Origin: Deltaproteobacteria bacterium
GTDB lineage: Bacteria > Myxococcota > B64-G9
Length of the DNA: 14,293 bases
Direction of reading: 5' to 3'
Assembly: GCA_003647095.1 (NCBI GenBank)
Contig: QMME01000065.1
Span: 1 to 14,293 of the forward strand
Positions 6,427 to 14,260 of this stretch are shown here, piece after piece. Position 1 is the stretch's first letter, and the number at the start of each line of letters is the position of its first letter. The position numbers and the translations under genes were made by a program. The notes beneath the pieces were generated by a model. That model was not told where the DNA came from and ran no database searches. It was given only the letters and a program-made list of their open reading frames with translations.

Positions 6427-7713
6427 TCAGGACTTGCAGCAGCCCACCTCGGGCCGTGCGCCGCAGTCCGACCATGACTGATCGCCCGTGACACACTCCA
6501 GCCCGTCGTCGCAGGTATGATCCGGGTAGCACGGGCGGTTCACGCCGCCGGGTGCCACGCAGCATCCTGTCCTAAAGTACCCCACCTCGCACTCCCAGTA
6601 GTTCGCGCACACCAACCCGGAGTCGCAGCTCTCGCCCTTTCTGCAACGCTGCCCTTCCGCCCCCACCTTGAGGCAGCAGGGCATCGTATCGCAAAAGGCC
6701 TCGGGATCGGCGAGACACTCCAGCGTTGCGTCGTCGCAGCTTCCGTCGTTGTTGCACTCCTCCCCTTCTCCTCCCCTCTCCGGATCCAGGCAGACACCGC
6801 CGGTGCACTCCAGTTCTCCCTCGCACGCGTCCCCTTCCAGGCAGCTGCCGTGCAGCTGGCCCGGAGGCAGGCAACAACCAACCCCCCAAGGCACTCCGCA
6901 AACCTCAGAAGCGGCCGGGGTGTGCGAGCACACCAGGCCGTCCTCGTCACATGAACCGTCGAGATGGCACGGCTCACCGGAACCTCCCGCTGGCCTGCAG
7001 TACCCCTCGATGCACTCCATCCCACCGCTGCAGCCATTGTCCGGAAGGCATGGGGCGTTCTCCTCGCCGGCGACAAGGCAACACCCTAGCCACGACTTGG
7101 CGCCGCACACATCGATCGACCTCGGTCCGGTGAGACACACCGCATCCGCGTCGTCGCAGCTACCGTCCGGGTTGCACGCACTGCCTGCGGCTCCGGTGTC
7201 GACGCAGCAGCCCCAGTTCATGGCCTCTTCATCTCCGCAAAGCGCCATGCTGTCGATCTCGCCCCCGAATCCACCTTGGAGACATTGCAGTTCCTGCCCG
7301 TCGCACGTCCCCTCGTGACATATCGTCCCTTCCTGTCCAGCAGCAACGCAACAGCCGTGATGATCCAAGGCCCCGCAGAGCTCCTCCGTTCCACCTCCTG
7401 GTACGTTCATAGTCATGCATTGCAGACCTTCGTCACAGCTTCCGTCGATGCGGCAGGGCTTGTTTTCCGCACCAGTCGCCACACAACATCCCCGGTCCGG
7501 ATCGGAGTTACAGACGTCCCATGTGTAGATTTGCCTTCCCGTCAGGCACTCCAGCCCTTCCTGGCAGGTCCCATCGGAACCGCAAGGCATGCCCTCCTGA
7601 CCGACCGGCGCGCAGCACGGCGCAACACCGTAGGGCTCGCAGACAGATCCCTCCTGGCACTCGAGCCCCTCCTGGCAGAAATCATCATTGTAACACTTCA
7701 TACCCTTGCTTCC
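6427..7713 (-). repeat. About 11 tandem Cys-rich protein modules
   Basis: The 3' half of the lipoprotein gene encodes repeats with the pattern PC-x2-DGSC-x-EGLxC ... C ... GCCxxxGxE. Two adjacent cysteines (GCC or PCC) end most modules. Clear copies include MPCGSDGTCQEGLEC, KPCRIDGSCDEGLQC, EPCHLDGSCDEDGLVC and RPCYPDHTCDDGLEC. Similarity is at the protein level; the DNA copies have diverged, so the expansion is old. The even spacing of cysteines suggests disulphide-bonded domains outside the cytoplasm. Confidence 0.75.
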
Positions 7714-9042
7714 CTTCAGGTTGTCTGGAAGACACACGTAAACCGGATCGTCGGGCATCAGCCTAGCGATCACGTTCAGGCACGCAAAACCGTCGGGACA
7801 TGCGCCTTCCTGCTCGGGATCGCAGGGCGTCGCGCACATCCCAACGGGAAGAAGCTCTTCGCCGGCTCCATCGGGCAAATACACGGCCGCGCACATCATT
7901 TCCTCGTCGGGACAGCCCCATGCCCACTCCAAGATGTCACAGCTCGTGTAACAAAGGTCTTCGTCGAGGGATGCAGACTCCTCGGACGGAAGGCAATCCT
8001 CCTCGCAGGGCGTATCCGGGCAGGCGTCGCAGGCGTCTCCCTTGCCGTCCTGGTCCGCGTCGGCCTGATCGGGGTTCGACACGAGCTTGCAGTTGTCGTC
8101 GGAGTTTGCCAGGCCGTCGCGGTCCTGGTCCAGCACCCTGTCCATGTCCGGTGCTTGCTCCTCCAGCCCGATCCCCCACAAGCGCTCCTGCAGCCGTTGC
8201 TCCACCTCGTCAGTGTCTAGCTCGGCAAGCGCCTCGGTAATCAGCTGCCTGGTGTCCTGCTCGAGCTCGCCGTCCTCCATATCCAGTGTCATGTCGTTCA
8301 GAAGCTCCTGCAGCCGCGCCTCCACCGCGCTGTCGCCGGCGCTTATCTCGGCGGCCTTCACTATCACCGACGAAAGTCCCAGCAGGTAAGCGTTCTTGTC
8401 CGTATCACCACCCGCCATGTTCATACTGGTTCCCCCGAGGCAATCGGAGAAGTCCTCTGTGGTGATATCCACCTGGTCGTGCAACTCCTGCTCCGCCTGA
8501 GAGGCGGCATCCGCGAACTCGACGCCCGATAGCACCAGACTTTTTATCCGCTCTGAAGTGATATGTGTGACCATGTTGACATAAACCTGCTCGCTCCCGG
8601 CACCCGAGGGAACATGGTACGCGCGAAGAGTCAGCGTGGACGACGAAAGATTACCCGTTATCTCGTTGTAGTAGTAGCCGTCACCCTCTATGGCCAGCGG
8701 GGTCGGCCCCTGATACTGCTGTCCGCCGCCACCGGTATCGCCTTCCTCTCCCGAGCCATTTTCCGGCTCCGATCCGCCCTGGCCCGAGGGAGAGACCTCG
8801 GAGGGGAGTTCGACGGACAGGTCGAAGTCCCCTCGATCCGTTATGGTGAAGGTCTTGAACACCTGCCCTGTAGGCTCCATTGATGAGTTCAACACCGATA
8901 CCTCCACGGTCGAGCCCTTCAAGAAGGGCCCCTTATCCACCGCCCCGCGAATTCGCAGTAATGCCATCCCATCGCCCCCGGCGCACCCCCAAGGCATCAC
9001 AGCCGCCGACAGCATGACCACGGACCGACGCAACGCTTTCAT
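6427..9042 (-). CDS. Large Cys-rich secreted lipoprotein with a calcium-binding TSP3 repeat
   Basis: The start is ATG at 9042, with GGGAGG 7 nt upstream; a longer frame to 9147 would bury the signal peptide. The protein has 871 residues. Residues 1-20 form a signal with a basic head (KALRR), a hydrophobic core and Cys20; the lipobox PWGC is atypical at -3. Residues ~24-300 form a domain starting GAVDKGPFLKGSTVEVSVL, with YYYNEITGNLSSSTLTLRAY and VNMVTHITSER segments known to me from uncharacterised deltaproteobacterial lipoproteins, and an acidic low-complexity insert (GGSEPENGSGEEGDTGGGG). DQDRDGLANSDDNC and the Asp-rich stretch after it (~305-340) are a thrombospondin type-3 calcium repeat. 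From ~445 to the end, about 11 Cys-rich modules repeat. The likely location is the cell surface; function is unknown. Base composition looks less GC-rich than the neighbours. Confidence 0.88.
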   Translation of the reverse strand: MKALRRSVVMLSAAVMPWGCAGGDGMALLRIRGAVDKGPFLKGSTVEVSVLNSSMEPTGQVFKTFTITDRGDFDLSVELPSEVSPSGQGGSEPENGSGEEGDTGGGGQQYQGPTPLAIEGDGYYYNEITGNLSSSTLTLRAYHVPSGAGSEQVYVNMVTHITSERIKSLVLSGVEFADAASQAEQELHDQVDITTEDFSDCLGGTSMNMAGGDTDKNAYLLGLSSVIVKAAEISAGDSAVEARLQELLNDMTLDMEDGELEQDTRQLITEALAELDTDEVEQRLQERLWGIGLEEQAPDMDRVLDQDRDGLANSDDNCKLVSNPDQADADQDGKGDACDACPDTPCEEDCLPSEESASLDEDLCYTSCDILEWAWGCPDEEMMCAAVYLPDGAGEELLPVGMCATPCDPEQEGACPDGFACLNVIARLMPDDPVYVCLPDNLKGSKGMKCYNDDFCQEGLECQEGSVCEPYGVAPCCAPVGQEGMPCGSDGTCQEGLECLTGRQIYTWDVCNSDPDRGCCVATGAENKPCRIDGSCDEGLQCMTMNVPGGGTEELCGALDHHGCCVAAGQEGTICHEGTCDGQELQCLQGGFGGEIDSMALCGDEEAMNWGCCVDTGAAGSACNPDGSCDDADAVCLTGPRSIDVCGAKSWLGCCLVAGEENAPCLPDNGCSGGMECIEGYCRPAGGSGEPCHLDGSCDEDGLVCSHTPAASEVCGVPWGVGCCLPPGQLHGSCLEGDACEGELECTGGVCLDPERGGEGEECNNDGSCDDATLECLADPEAFCDTMPCCLKVGAEGQRCRKGESCDSGLVCANYWECEVGYFRTGCCVAPGGVNRPCYPDHTCDDGLECVTGDQSWSDCGARPEVGCCKS

Positions 9043-9105
9043 GATACATCCTCCCTTTGGTTGCCCAGGTTTCTTCTCGACTCGCGTCCCATCGAGTGAC
9101 ACTTT

Positions 9106-9121
9106 TGCAAAAAGCGCGCCA
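9106..9121 (-). promoter_or_regulatory. Sigma-54-like (-24/-12) promoter for the Cys-rich lipoprotein gene
   Basis: The minus strand reads TGGCGCG, 4 nt, TTGCA: the GG and GC pairs are exactly 10 nt apart and only one base departs from the TGGCACG-N4-TTGCA consensus. A start near 9095 would leave a leader of about 53 nt with GGGAGG ahead of the ATG at 9042. The perfect palindrome CTTTTGCAAAAG (9102-9113) overlaps the -12 element. No enhancer-binding protein gene is in the window. Confidence 0.45.
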
Positions 9122-9190
9122 GGCACCGCGTGCGGCGGCGTGCCCAAAATCTCGAAGCAACTCGCTACCCGACGAGAACGAGAGCAGGGT

Positions 9191-9212
9191 AAAAAATGCC
9201 CCCCGGGGCATT
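9191..9212 (-). terminator. Intrinsic terminator of the purine operon
   Basis: Read on the minus strand, a GC-rich stem AATGCCC / GGGCATT (9206-9212 with 9195-9201, tetraloop) is followed directly by TTTTTT (9191-9196). It lies about 58 nt after the AICAR formyltransferase stop codon at 9271, in the right orientation, and separates that operon from the sigma-54-like promoter downstream. Confidence 0.85.
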
Positions 9213-9270
9213 CACGACCCAGGTCGTAGCTTGCGGAACAGGAGCACAGAAAGGGCGACGGCCGGGACCA

Positions 9271-10521
<1,251 letters not shown>

Positions 10522-10522
10522 G

Positions 10523-11221
10523 TCAGTCCTCCCGGGGCGGCTGCTTCTGGTAGCAGGCTTCCATCTCGGCGTCGCTCCGCGCCCCCAGCCACTCGGCGAT
10601 GGCGGTATCGTAGGCGGCGGTGTGGGCGAAGGCCTTCCGGGCCAGGGCGAAGCGGGTCTGCAGATCCAGCCGCCCGCCGCTCGTGCGCAGCTTCTTGACG
10701 ATGGGCTGGTAGTCGTCGGGGTCGGTCACCGCCGCCACCCGCAGGTAGTTCTTGGCCGCCGCCCGCACCATGCAGGGGCCGCCGATGTCGATGTTGGCCC
10801 GGGCCATCTCCACGGTGACGTCGGGCCGGGCCACGGTCTCGCGGAAGGGGTAGAGGTTGACCACCACCATGTCGAGGGGCACCGCGCCGGTGCGCTCCAG
10901 GTCGGCCCGGTGGGCGTCGTTGTAGGTCTCGCAGAGCAGGCCCAGGTAGATCTTGAAGTCCAGGGTCTTGACCAGCCCGCCCTGGGTCTCCGGCTGGCCG
11001 GTGTAGTCGGACACCCGCACCAGGTGGCGGGCGCTCTTTTCCTCGCCCAGTAGCTCGGCGATGCGCCGGTAGGTACCGCCCGTGGAGTAGATGCGCAGGT
11101 CGTCGTTGATGGAGATGAGCCCCGGAACCAGGACCTCCAGCCCGCGCTTGTCGGACACGCTGACCAGCACGTGGGCCGGCCGGATCCAGTCGTCTACCTT
11201 GCTCACGATGTTCACCGTCAC
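10523..11221 (-). CDS. purH: IMP cyclohydrolase, stand-alone N-terminal (MGS-like) half of PurH
   Basis: It closes the ring of FAICAR to give IMP. This 232-residue protein matches the N-terminal domain of bifunctional PurH: LVSVSDKRGLEVL (19-31), IYSTGGTYRRI, VVVNLYPF with Tyr124, and NIDIGGPCMVRAAAKN with Asp145 and Lys157, residues known to be catalytic in the family. Lys85 of the usual KTLHPKVHGG motif is kept, but the rest reads KTLDFKIYLGLL, so the histidine and glycines are replaced. The C-terminal domain is absent and follows as its own gene. The start is GTG at 11221, whose last two bases open the purN TGA (4-nt GTGA overlap), with GGAGG 6 nt upstream. Catalysis is likely but the altered loop is unusual compared with fused PurH. 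Confidence 0.92.
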   Translation of the reverse strand: MTVNIVSKVDDWIRPAHVLVSVSDKRGLEVLVPGLISINDDLRIYSTGGTYRRIAELLGEEKSARHLVRVSDYTGQPETQGGLVKTLDFKIYLGLLCETYNDAHRADLERTGAVPLDMVVVNLYPFRETVARPDVTVEMARANIDIGGPCMVRAAAKNYLRVAAVTDPDDYQPIVKKLRTSGGRLDLQTRFALARKAFAHTAAYDTAIAEWLGARSDAEMEACYQKQPPRED

Positions 11222-11910
11222 TTGGCACCTCCTGTCCGGGCGTCTCCTGCCAGCCCGGCCGGTTTTCCGTCCACGAACACCTGTTTGCCTTTCAGTTCCA
11301 CCCGCCCCTCGGCCAGCAGGCGGATGACCTCCGGGTAGAGGCGGTGCTCCACTGCCAGGCCGCGCTGCTTGAGGGTATCGAGGTCGTCTCCGGGCAGTAC
11401 CGGCACCGGCGCCTGGGCGATGATGGGACCGGTATCCACCCCGGCATCGACGAAGTGCACCGTGATCCAGGTCTGCTCCAGGCGCCGGGGGTGCTCGGGC
11501 AGCATCCCCAGGGCGAACTCGTAGCCGTGGGCCCCCTGGTAGGCGCGGGTATCCGCGGGGTGGATGTTGACCACCCCCGGGAGACCGCGCCGGTGATCGC
11601 GGCAGGCCTCCAGCAGCACCGGGGTGACCACGCGCATGTAACCGGCCAGCACCACCAGCTGCGGCCGGTAGGGTTCGAGCCGGCGCAGGATCTCGCGCTC
11701 GTGCTCGCCGCGATTCATAAAGCCGCGGTGCTCCACCACCAGAGCCGGCACCCCGGCGGCGGCGGCCCGCTCGAGCGCATAGACCCCGGCCCGGTTGCTC
11801 ACCACCACCACCACCTCGGCCGGGCAGGCCGGATCGCGGCAGCAGTCGATTATCGCTTGCAGGTTGGAACCGCTTCCGGAGACGAACACCGCCAGGCGCA
11901 ACCGAGCCAT
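11218..11910 (-). CDS. purN: Phosphoribosylglycinamide formyltransferase (GAR transformylase)
   Basis: PurN formylates GAR with 10-formyl-tetrahydrofolate in the third step of purine synthesis. In 230 residues it shows VSGSGSNLQAIID (10-22) binding the substrate phosphate, VVLAGYMRVVTP, the catalytic Asn115 and His117 in NIHP, and Asp159 in VDAGVDTGPIIAQAPVPV. The segment after NIHP reads ADTRAYQGAHGYEFALGM instead of the SLLPxxPGxHxxxxA form usual in fused or E. coli-type PurN, and a few extra residues (LPEHPRRLEQT) precede the Asp strand. The C-terminal VELKGKQVFVDGKP is typical. The ATG at 11910 has AGAGG/AAGG just upstream. It overlaps the cyclohydrolase gene by 4 nt and heads the operon. 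Confidence 0.93.
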   Translation of the reverse strand: MARLRLAVFVSGSGSNLQAIIDCCRDPACPAEVVVVVSNRAGVYALERAAAAGVPALVVEHRGFMNRGEHEREILRRLEPYRPQLVVLAGYMRVVTPVLLEACRDHRRGLPGVVNIHPADTRAYQGAHGYEFALGMLPEHPRRLEQTWITVHFVDAGVDTGPIIAQAPVPVLPGDDLDTLKQRGLAVEHRLYPEVIRLLAEGRVELKGKQVFVDGKPAGLAGDARTGGAK

Positions 11911-11931
11911 TGCCTTACCTCTCGGCGCCCG

Positions 11932-11960
11932 CCTATATCACAGCCATCAACGGCTGCCAA
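11932..11960 (-). promoter_or_regulatory. Promoter of the purN operon with an inverted repeat in the spacer
   Basis: TTGGCA (11955-11960), a 17-nt spacer and TATAGG (11932-11937), preceded by TGA as an extended -10, stand 22 nt ahead of the purN ATG. The start near 11925 leaves a short leader with the ribosome site. The 5-bp inverted repeat CAGCC (11941-11945) / GGCTG (11952-11956) lies in the spacer and could be an operator or a weak 3' hairpin of the toxin gene. Confidence 0.55.
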
Positions 11961-11966
11961 CACCCG

Positions 11967-12365
11967 TCAAGGAATGCCGGCAAACCCCAGGGCCGCCGCC
12001 AGGGTCGCCTGGGCCTGGTCGAGGGTGAGAAAGGGCAACCCCTGGGGACGGGGAAAGAGGAACAGGGCGGTTGCCAGGTGATGCAGATCGCCGCCGCGCA
12101 GGTAGCCGTGTTCCAACACCCGGGTTATCTCCGGGCCCAGGCGGCGATCGGGAAGGATCCAGCTCACGGGCCGCAGAAAGGCCGGTGCCCGTTCCAGCAT
12201 GCCCTCCCTCCTGGCCACGGCCAGGAACTCCGCCTCCAGCAGGGTGGAGCTGAACACCCGCCGCAGTCCGCGCAAGCGGCGCTGCAGTGCCTGCCAGCCC
12301 GGTTCCTTGAAAGCCAGGGCTACCAGGAAGGAGGTGTCGACGTAAGCGATCTCCCCGCCGGGCAT
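11967..12365 (-). CDS. PIN-domain toxin (VapC-like RNase) of a Phd-type module
   Basis: This 132-residue protein has the four-acid PIN layout: Asp10 in AYVDTSFLVAL, Glu44/Glu46 in TLLEAEFLA, Asp93 in GGDLHHLATAL and Asp116 in FLTLDQAQA. PIN toxins cleave RNA with a metal ion, so this is probably a translation-inhibiting RNase held in check by the protein encoded just upstream. The ATG at 12365 is chosen because it follows the antitoxin TGA by 1 nt; an in-frame upstream ATG at 12425 would run deep into the antitoxin gene and add 20 non-PIN residues. It ends 56 nt before purN. The exact RNA target cannot be read from sequence. Confidence 0.87.
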   Translation of the reverse strand: MPGGEIAYVDTSFLVALAFKEPGWQALQRRLRGLRRVFSSTLLEAEFLAVARREGMLERAPAFLRPVSWILPDRRLGPEITRVLEHGYLRGGDLHHLATALFLFPRPQGLPFLTLDQAQATLAAALGFAGIP

Positions 12366-12366
12366 C

Positions 12367-12645
12367 TCAGTCCCGCTCGGCGAGAAAACGATCCAGGGCG
12401 CCGGGAGACCGGCCCAGGGGCGCAAAGCGCGCGTCCACGTCGTCGGCCCCGGCCTCGATGATGCCTGTCTCGGTCAACTGCCGGAGGCGCTGCTCAAGGT
12501 CCTGCTCCTCCTCCTCGAAGGGTACCAGCCTGGCCACCGGCCGCCCGTGGTGGGTGATGACGATCTTCTTGTTATTCCGCACTTGGCGTAGCAGCTTGCT
12601 CAGCTGCGCCTTGGCCTGGTAGGTGGAGTAGCTTTCCTCTTTCAT
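12367..12645 (-). CDS. Phd/YefM-family antitoxin
   Basis: This 92-residue protein opens with the Phd/YefM DNA-binding fold: YSTYQAKAQLSKLLRQV (6-22) and IVITHHGRPVARLVP (28-42). An acidic linker (EEEEQDLEQRL) leads to a C-terminal tail that would wrap the toxin. It precedes the PIN gene with a 1-nt gap, the classic antitoxin-first order. There is no clear ribosome site ahead of the ATG at 12645, and the promoter -10 ends 7 nt before it, so a leaderless mRNA is likely. Antitoxins of this family normally repress their own operon, and a perfect palindrome overlapping the -35 could be the operator. Known families are clear; which RNA process is hit is not. Confidence 0.88.
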   Translation of the reverse strand: MKEESYSTYQAKAQLSKLLRQVRNNKKIVITHHGRPVARLVPFEEEEQDLEQRLRQLTETGIIEAGADDVDARFAPLGRSPGALDRFLAERD

Positions 12646-12651
12646 GGAACC

Positions 12652-12680
12652 AGCCTAGCAGTTCTGGTCTGACTAGTCAA
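12652..12680 (-). promoter_or_regulatory. Promoter and palindromic operator of the Phd/PIN module
   Basis: TTGACT (12675-12680), 17 nt and TAGGCT (12652-12657) preceded by TGC form a good extended -10 promoter. The perfect 10-bp palindrome TGACTAGTCA (12670-12679) overlaps the -35, as expected for autorepression. The transcript should begin at or next to the ATG at 12645. Confidence 0.55.
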
Positions 12681-12714
12681 GTCATATTTACAATAGACGG
12701 GGCAGGACGCATCA

Positions 12715-13455
12715 TCATTTGATGACTTCCAACATGCGCCGGGCCAGGTCGGGCAGGGGCTGGCCCAGGTGGTCGGTCTGGCCCTGGTCGTTTTTTATAA
12801 TGTCCTCGAGCAGCCGCCGGGCCCGGGCCGGGTCGGTGTAGCGGTAGACCCAGTTGACCAGGGCAAGCTGGGACATGGCCGCGGCCGGCTCGTTGAACTC
12901 GCAGATGGTGTCGCGGTAGCGCTCACCGACCAGGCGCCAGTAGTGCTCGGCCTTTTCCCGGCGCTTGTTCAGGGGCAGGTTGCGCAGCCGCATGTAGTGC
13001 TGGCCCAGTTCGTAGGCGGCGCAGCCGGCCCGGTTGGTGTCGGGAAACTCGCGCAGCAGCTCCTCCAGCCTGGCAATCGACTTGGCGCTGCCCCGGGGCC
13101 GGCGACCGCCGAACCACAGCTTCTCCATCTGCCGGTGGCGCTCCTCGCCCAGGCGGCGCCGGTCCTCGTACCACTTGTCGTGGAACTCCTTGCCCAGCTC
13201 CAGGATCTGCTGCTCGGAGGCATCGGCGCCGGCGGTGGCGATCTTCTCCTCGCGGGCCCGGTCGGGCAACTGCGGCCGGCGCGCCATGGGTGGATAGTGG
13301 GGAACGGGCCGGCTGCCTCTCTTCACCGGCGGGGCCGCGGGCTCCGGTTCCACCGGGGCGGCCACCGGTTCCATCCCGCTGTCGATGGCCACGAACACCA
13401 CCAGCCCTCCCACCAGCAAGAGGGCCACCGCCGCCAGTATCAGCAATCCACGCAT
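12715..13455 (-). CDS. Membrane-anchored helical-repeat protein of unknown function
   Basis: The ATG at 13455 follows AAGGAG by 6 nt; the longer frame to 13830 is an antisense/shifted shadow of the PIN gene. The protein has 246 residues. Residues 3-24 (LLILAAVALLLVGGLVVFVA) are one membrane helix with a short cytoplasmic head, then a Pro/Ala-rich linker (30-65) outside the membrane. Residues ~80-246 are helical and charged, with LARLEELLREFPDT-like, AAYELGQHYMRL and AEHYWRLVGERYRDT segments that resemble tetratricopeptide repeats, as in YbgF/BamD-like or outer-membrane-associated scaffold proteins. No enzyme motif was seen. It sits between two toxin-antitoxin pairs and has its own promoter candidate, so it may not be part of either. 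It ends with tandem TGA codons. Confidence 0.8.
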   Translation of the reverse strand: MRGLLILAAVALLLVGGLVVFVAIDSGMEPVAAPVEPEPAAPPVKRGSRPVPHYPPMARRPQLPDRAREEKIATAGADASEQQILELGKEFHDKWYEDRRRLGEERHRQMEKLWFGGRRPRGSAKSIARLEELLREFPDTNRAGCAAYELGQHYMRLRNLPLNKRREKAEHYWRLVGERYRDTICEFNEPAAAMSQLALVNWVYRYTDPARARRLLEDIIKNDQGQTDHLGQPLPDLARRMLEVIK

Positions 13456-13489
13456 GGTCTGCTCCTTCTCGGCTTCCGGATCGGTATCC

Positions 13490-13518
13490 ACTGTACTAGT
13501 GCCGGCGGCGACAGGCAA
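13490..13518 (-). promoter_or_regulatory. Candidate promoter of the helical-repeat membrane protein
   Basis: TTGCCT (13513-13518), 17 nt and TACAGT (13490-13495) lie just after the PIN gene stop. The predicted start near 13483 gives a leader of about 28 nt with AAGGAG before the ATG at 13455. The -10 equals that of the Cys/His gene promoter at 3658-3663. Confidence 0.4.
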
Positions 13519-13526
13519 GCACGTCC

Positions 13527-13967
13527 TCACCCGTCGGCGAGGGGGTCGACGACCTCGATGAAGGGAAACAGCCGGAAGTGACGATCGCGGGTGGCGATGG
13601 TGCCGATACCATGTTCCAGCATGATGGCGGCGATGTGGACGTCGTGGTAGAGGTTGCCCCGAATGGCGGGGATCTGCGAGAGCACGCGCTCGAGCACCCG
13701 GGCATGACGAGCCGTTTCCCGTAGGATGTCCACCCGGGGGTCTTCGATCAGCACGCGCACGAAAGCAATGGCGTCGGCGGGAGCCAGGGGGCGGGCAAAC
13801 ACCCGCGGGTGGGTCACCACCCGCAGACACTCGTAGATGATCGACCAGCTCAGGCAGAAGCCGGACCCCGAGCGCAGCTCCTGCAGGAAGCGGCGGGCGG
13901 GACGGTGTTCGGCAGAGGCGGCATTGACGGAGTGGATCAATATGTTGGTATCCACCAGGATACTCAT
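13527..13967 (-). CDS. vapC: VapC-family PIN-domain toxin
   Basis: This 146-residue protein has the PIN acidic residues Asp6 (LVDTNILIHS), Glu46 (IIYECLRVV), Asp109 (YHDVHIAAIMLEHG) and Asp128 (IATRDRHFRLF), which bind the metal ions of the RNase site. VapC toxins cleave specific RNAs, often tRNA or rRNA. The ATG at 13967 overlaps the antitoxin stop by 4 nt (ATGA), so the pair is co-translated. The sequence VTHPRVFARPL after Glu46 is common in VapC proteins paired with ribbon-helix-helix antitoxins, in agreement with its neighbour. The target is not predictable here. The PIN call is firm. Confidence 0.93.
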   Translation of the reverse strand: MSILVDTNILIHSVNAASAEHRPARRFLQELRSGSGFCLSWSIIYECLRVVTHPRVFARPLAPADAIAFVRVLIEDPRVDILRETARHARVLERVLSQIPAIRGNLYHDVHIAAIMLEHGIGTIATRDRHFRLFPFIEVVDPLADG

Positions 13968-14203
13968 TCGCTCTCCCGCTCCATCAGCTCATAAAGCGCC
14001 TCCCGGTCGGCCAGATCCACCGCGGCCGGCCCCAGGTCGAACACGGGCAGCGGCTCCGCGGCCCGCCGGCTTTCTTTTCCGGCATCGAGCCCGAGGCGCA
14101 GCAACTCGTTGGTGCAGTCCTGGATGGTGCGCCCTTCCCGGCGGGCTTTCTCCCTGATCCTGGCCAGCAGCCTCTCGTCGAGAGCAAGGGTGGTACGTTT
14201 CAC
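13964..14203 (-). CDS. vapB: VapB-type ribbon-helix-helix antitoxin
   Basis: This 79-residue protein begins KRTTLALDERLLARIREKAR and continues EGRTIQDCTNELLRLGL, the strand-helix-helix pattern of RHH antitoxins. The C-terminal part (VFDLGPAAVDLADREALYEL) would block the toxin. The GTG at 14203 is chosen over the in-frame GTG at 14209 because GGAGG lies 5 nt ahead of it, while the earlier GTG overlaps that ribosome site. It overlaps vapC by 4 nt. It probably represses its own promoter through the inverted repeat around the -10. Confidence 0.91.
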   Translation of the reverse strand: MKRTTLALDERLLARIREKARREGRTIQDCTNELLRLGLDAGKESRRAAEPLPVFDLGPAAVDLADREALYELMERESE

Positions 14204-14224
14204 GGCCACCTCCTGTCATCTGGT

Positions 14225-14260
14225 CATCTACATTTTAGTCATATAGATGTATGCTGTCAA
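14225..14260 (-). promoter_or_regulatory. vapBC promoter with an inverted-repeat operator
   Basis: TTGACA (14255-14260), a 17-nt spacer and TAAAAT (14232-14237) are the best sigma-70-type match in the window. The 6-bp inverted repeat CATCTA (14225-14230) / TAGATG (14244-14249) spans the -10, and GTCATCT occurs twice in tandem (14215-14221 and 14223-14229). Both are plausible RHH antitoxin binding sites. The region is much more AT-rich than its surroundings. Confidence 0.75.

Noticed and set aside
6427..7713. Tandem repeats that might suggest a CRISPR array
   Set aside because: The repeats are protein-level Cys modules of uneven length in an open frame, with no fixed DNA repeat or spacer.
7276..8220. 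314-codon plus frame within the Cys-rich lipoprotein gene
   Set aside because: No protein-like pattern; the opposite strand encodes regular Cys modules and a TSP3 repeat.
13456..13830. N-terminal extension of the membrane protein to an ATG at 13830
   Set aside because: The extension is Arg/Pro-rich and is a shifted reading of vapC; the ATG at 13455 has a strong ribosome site and begins a membrane helix.
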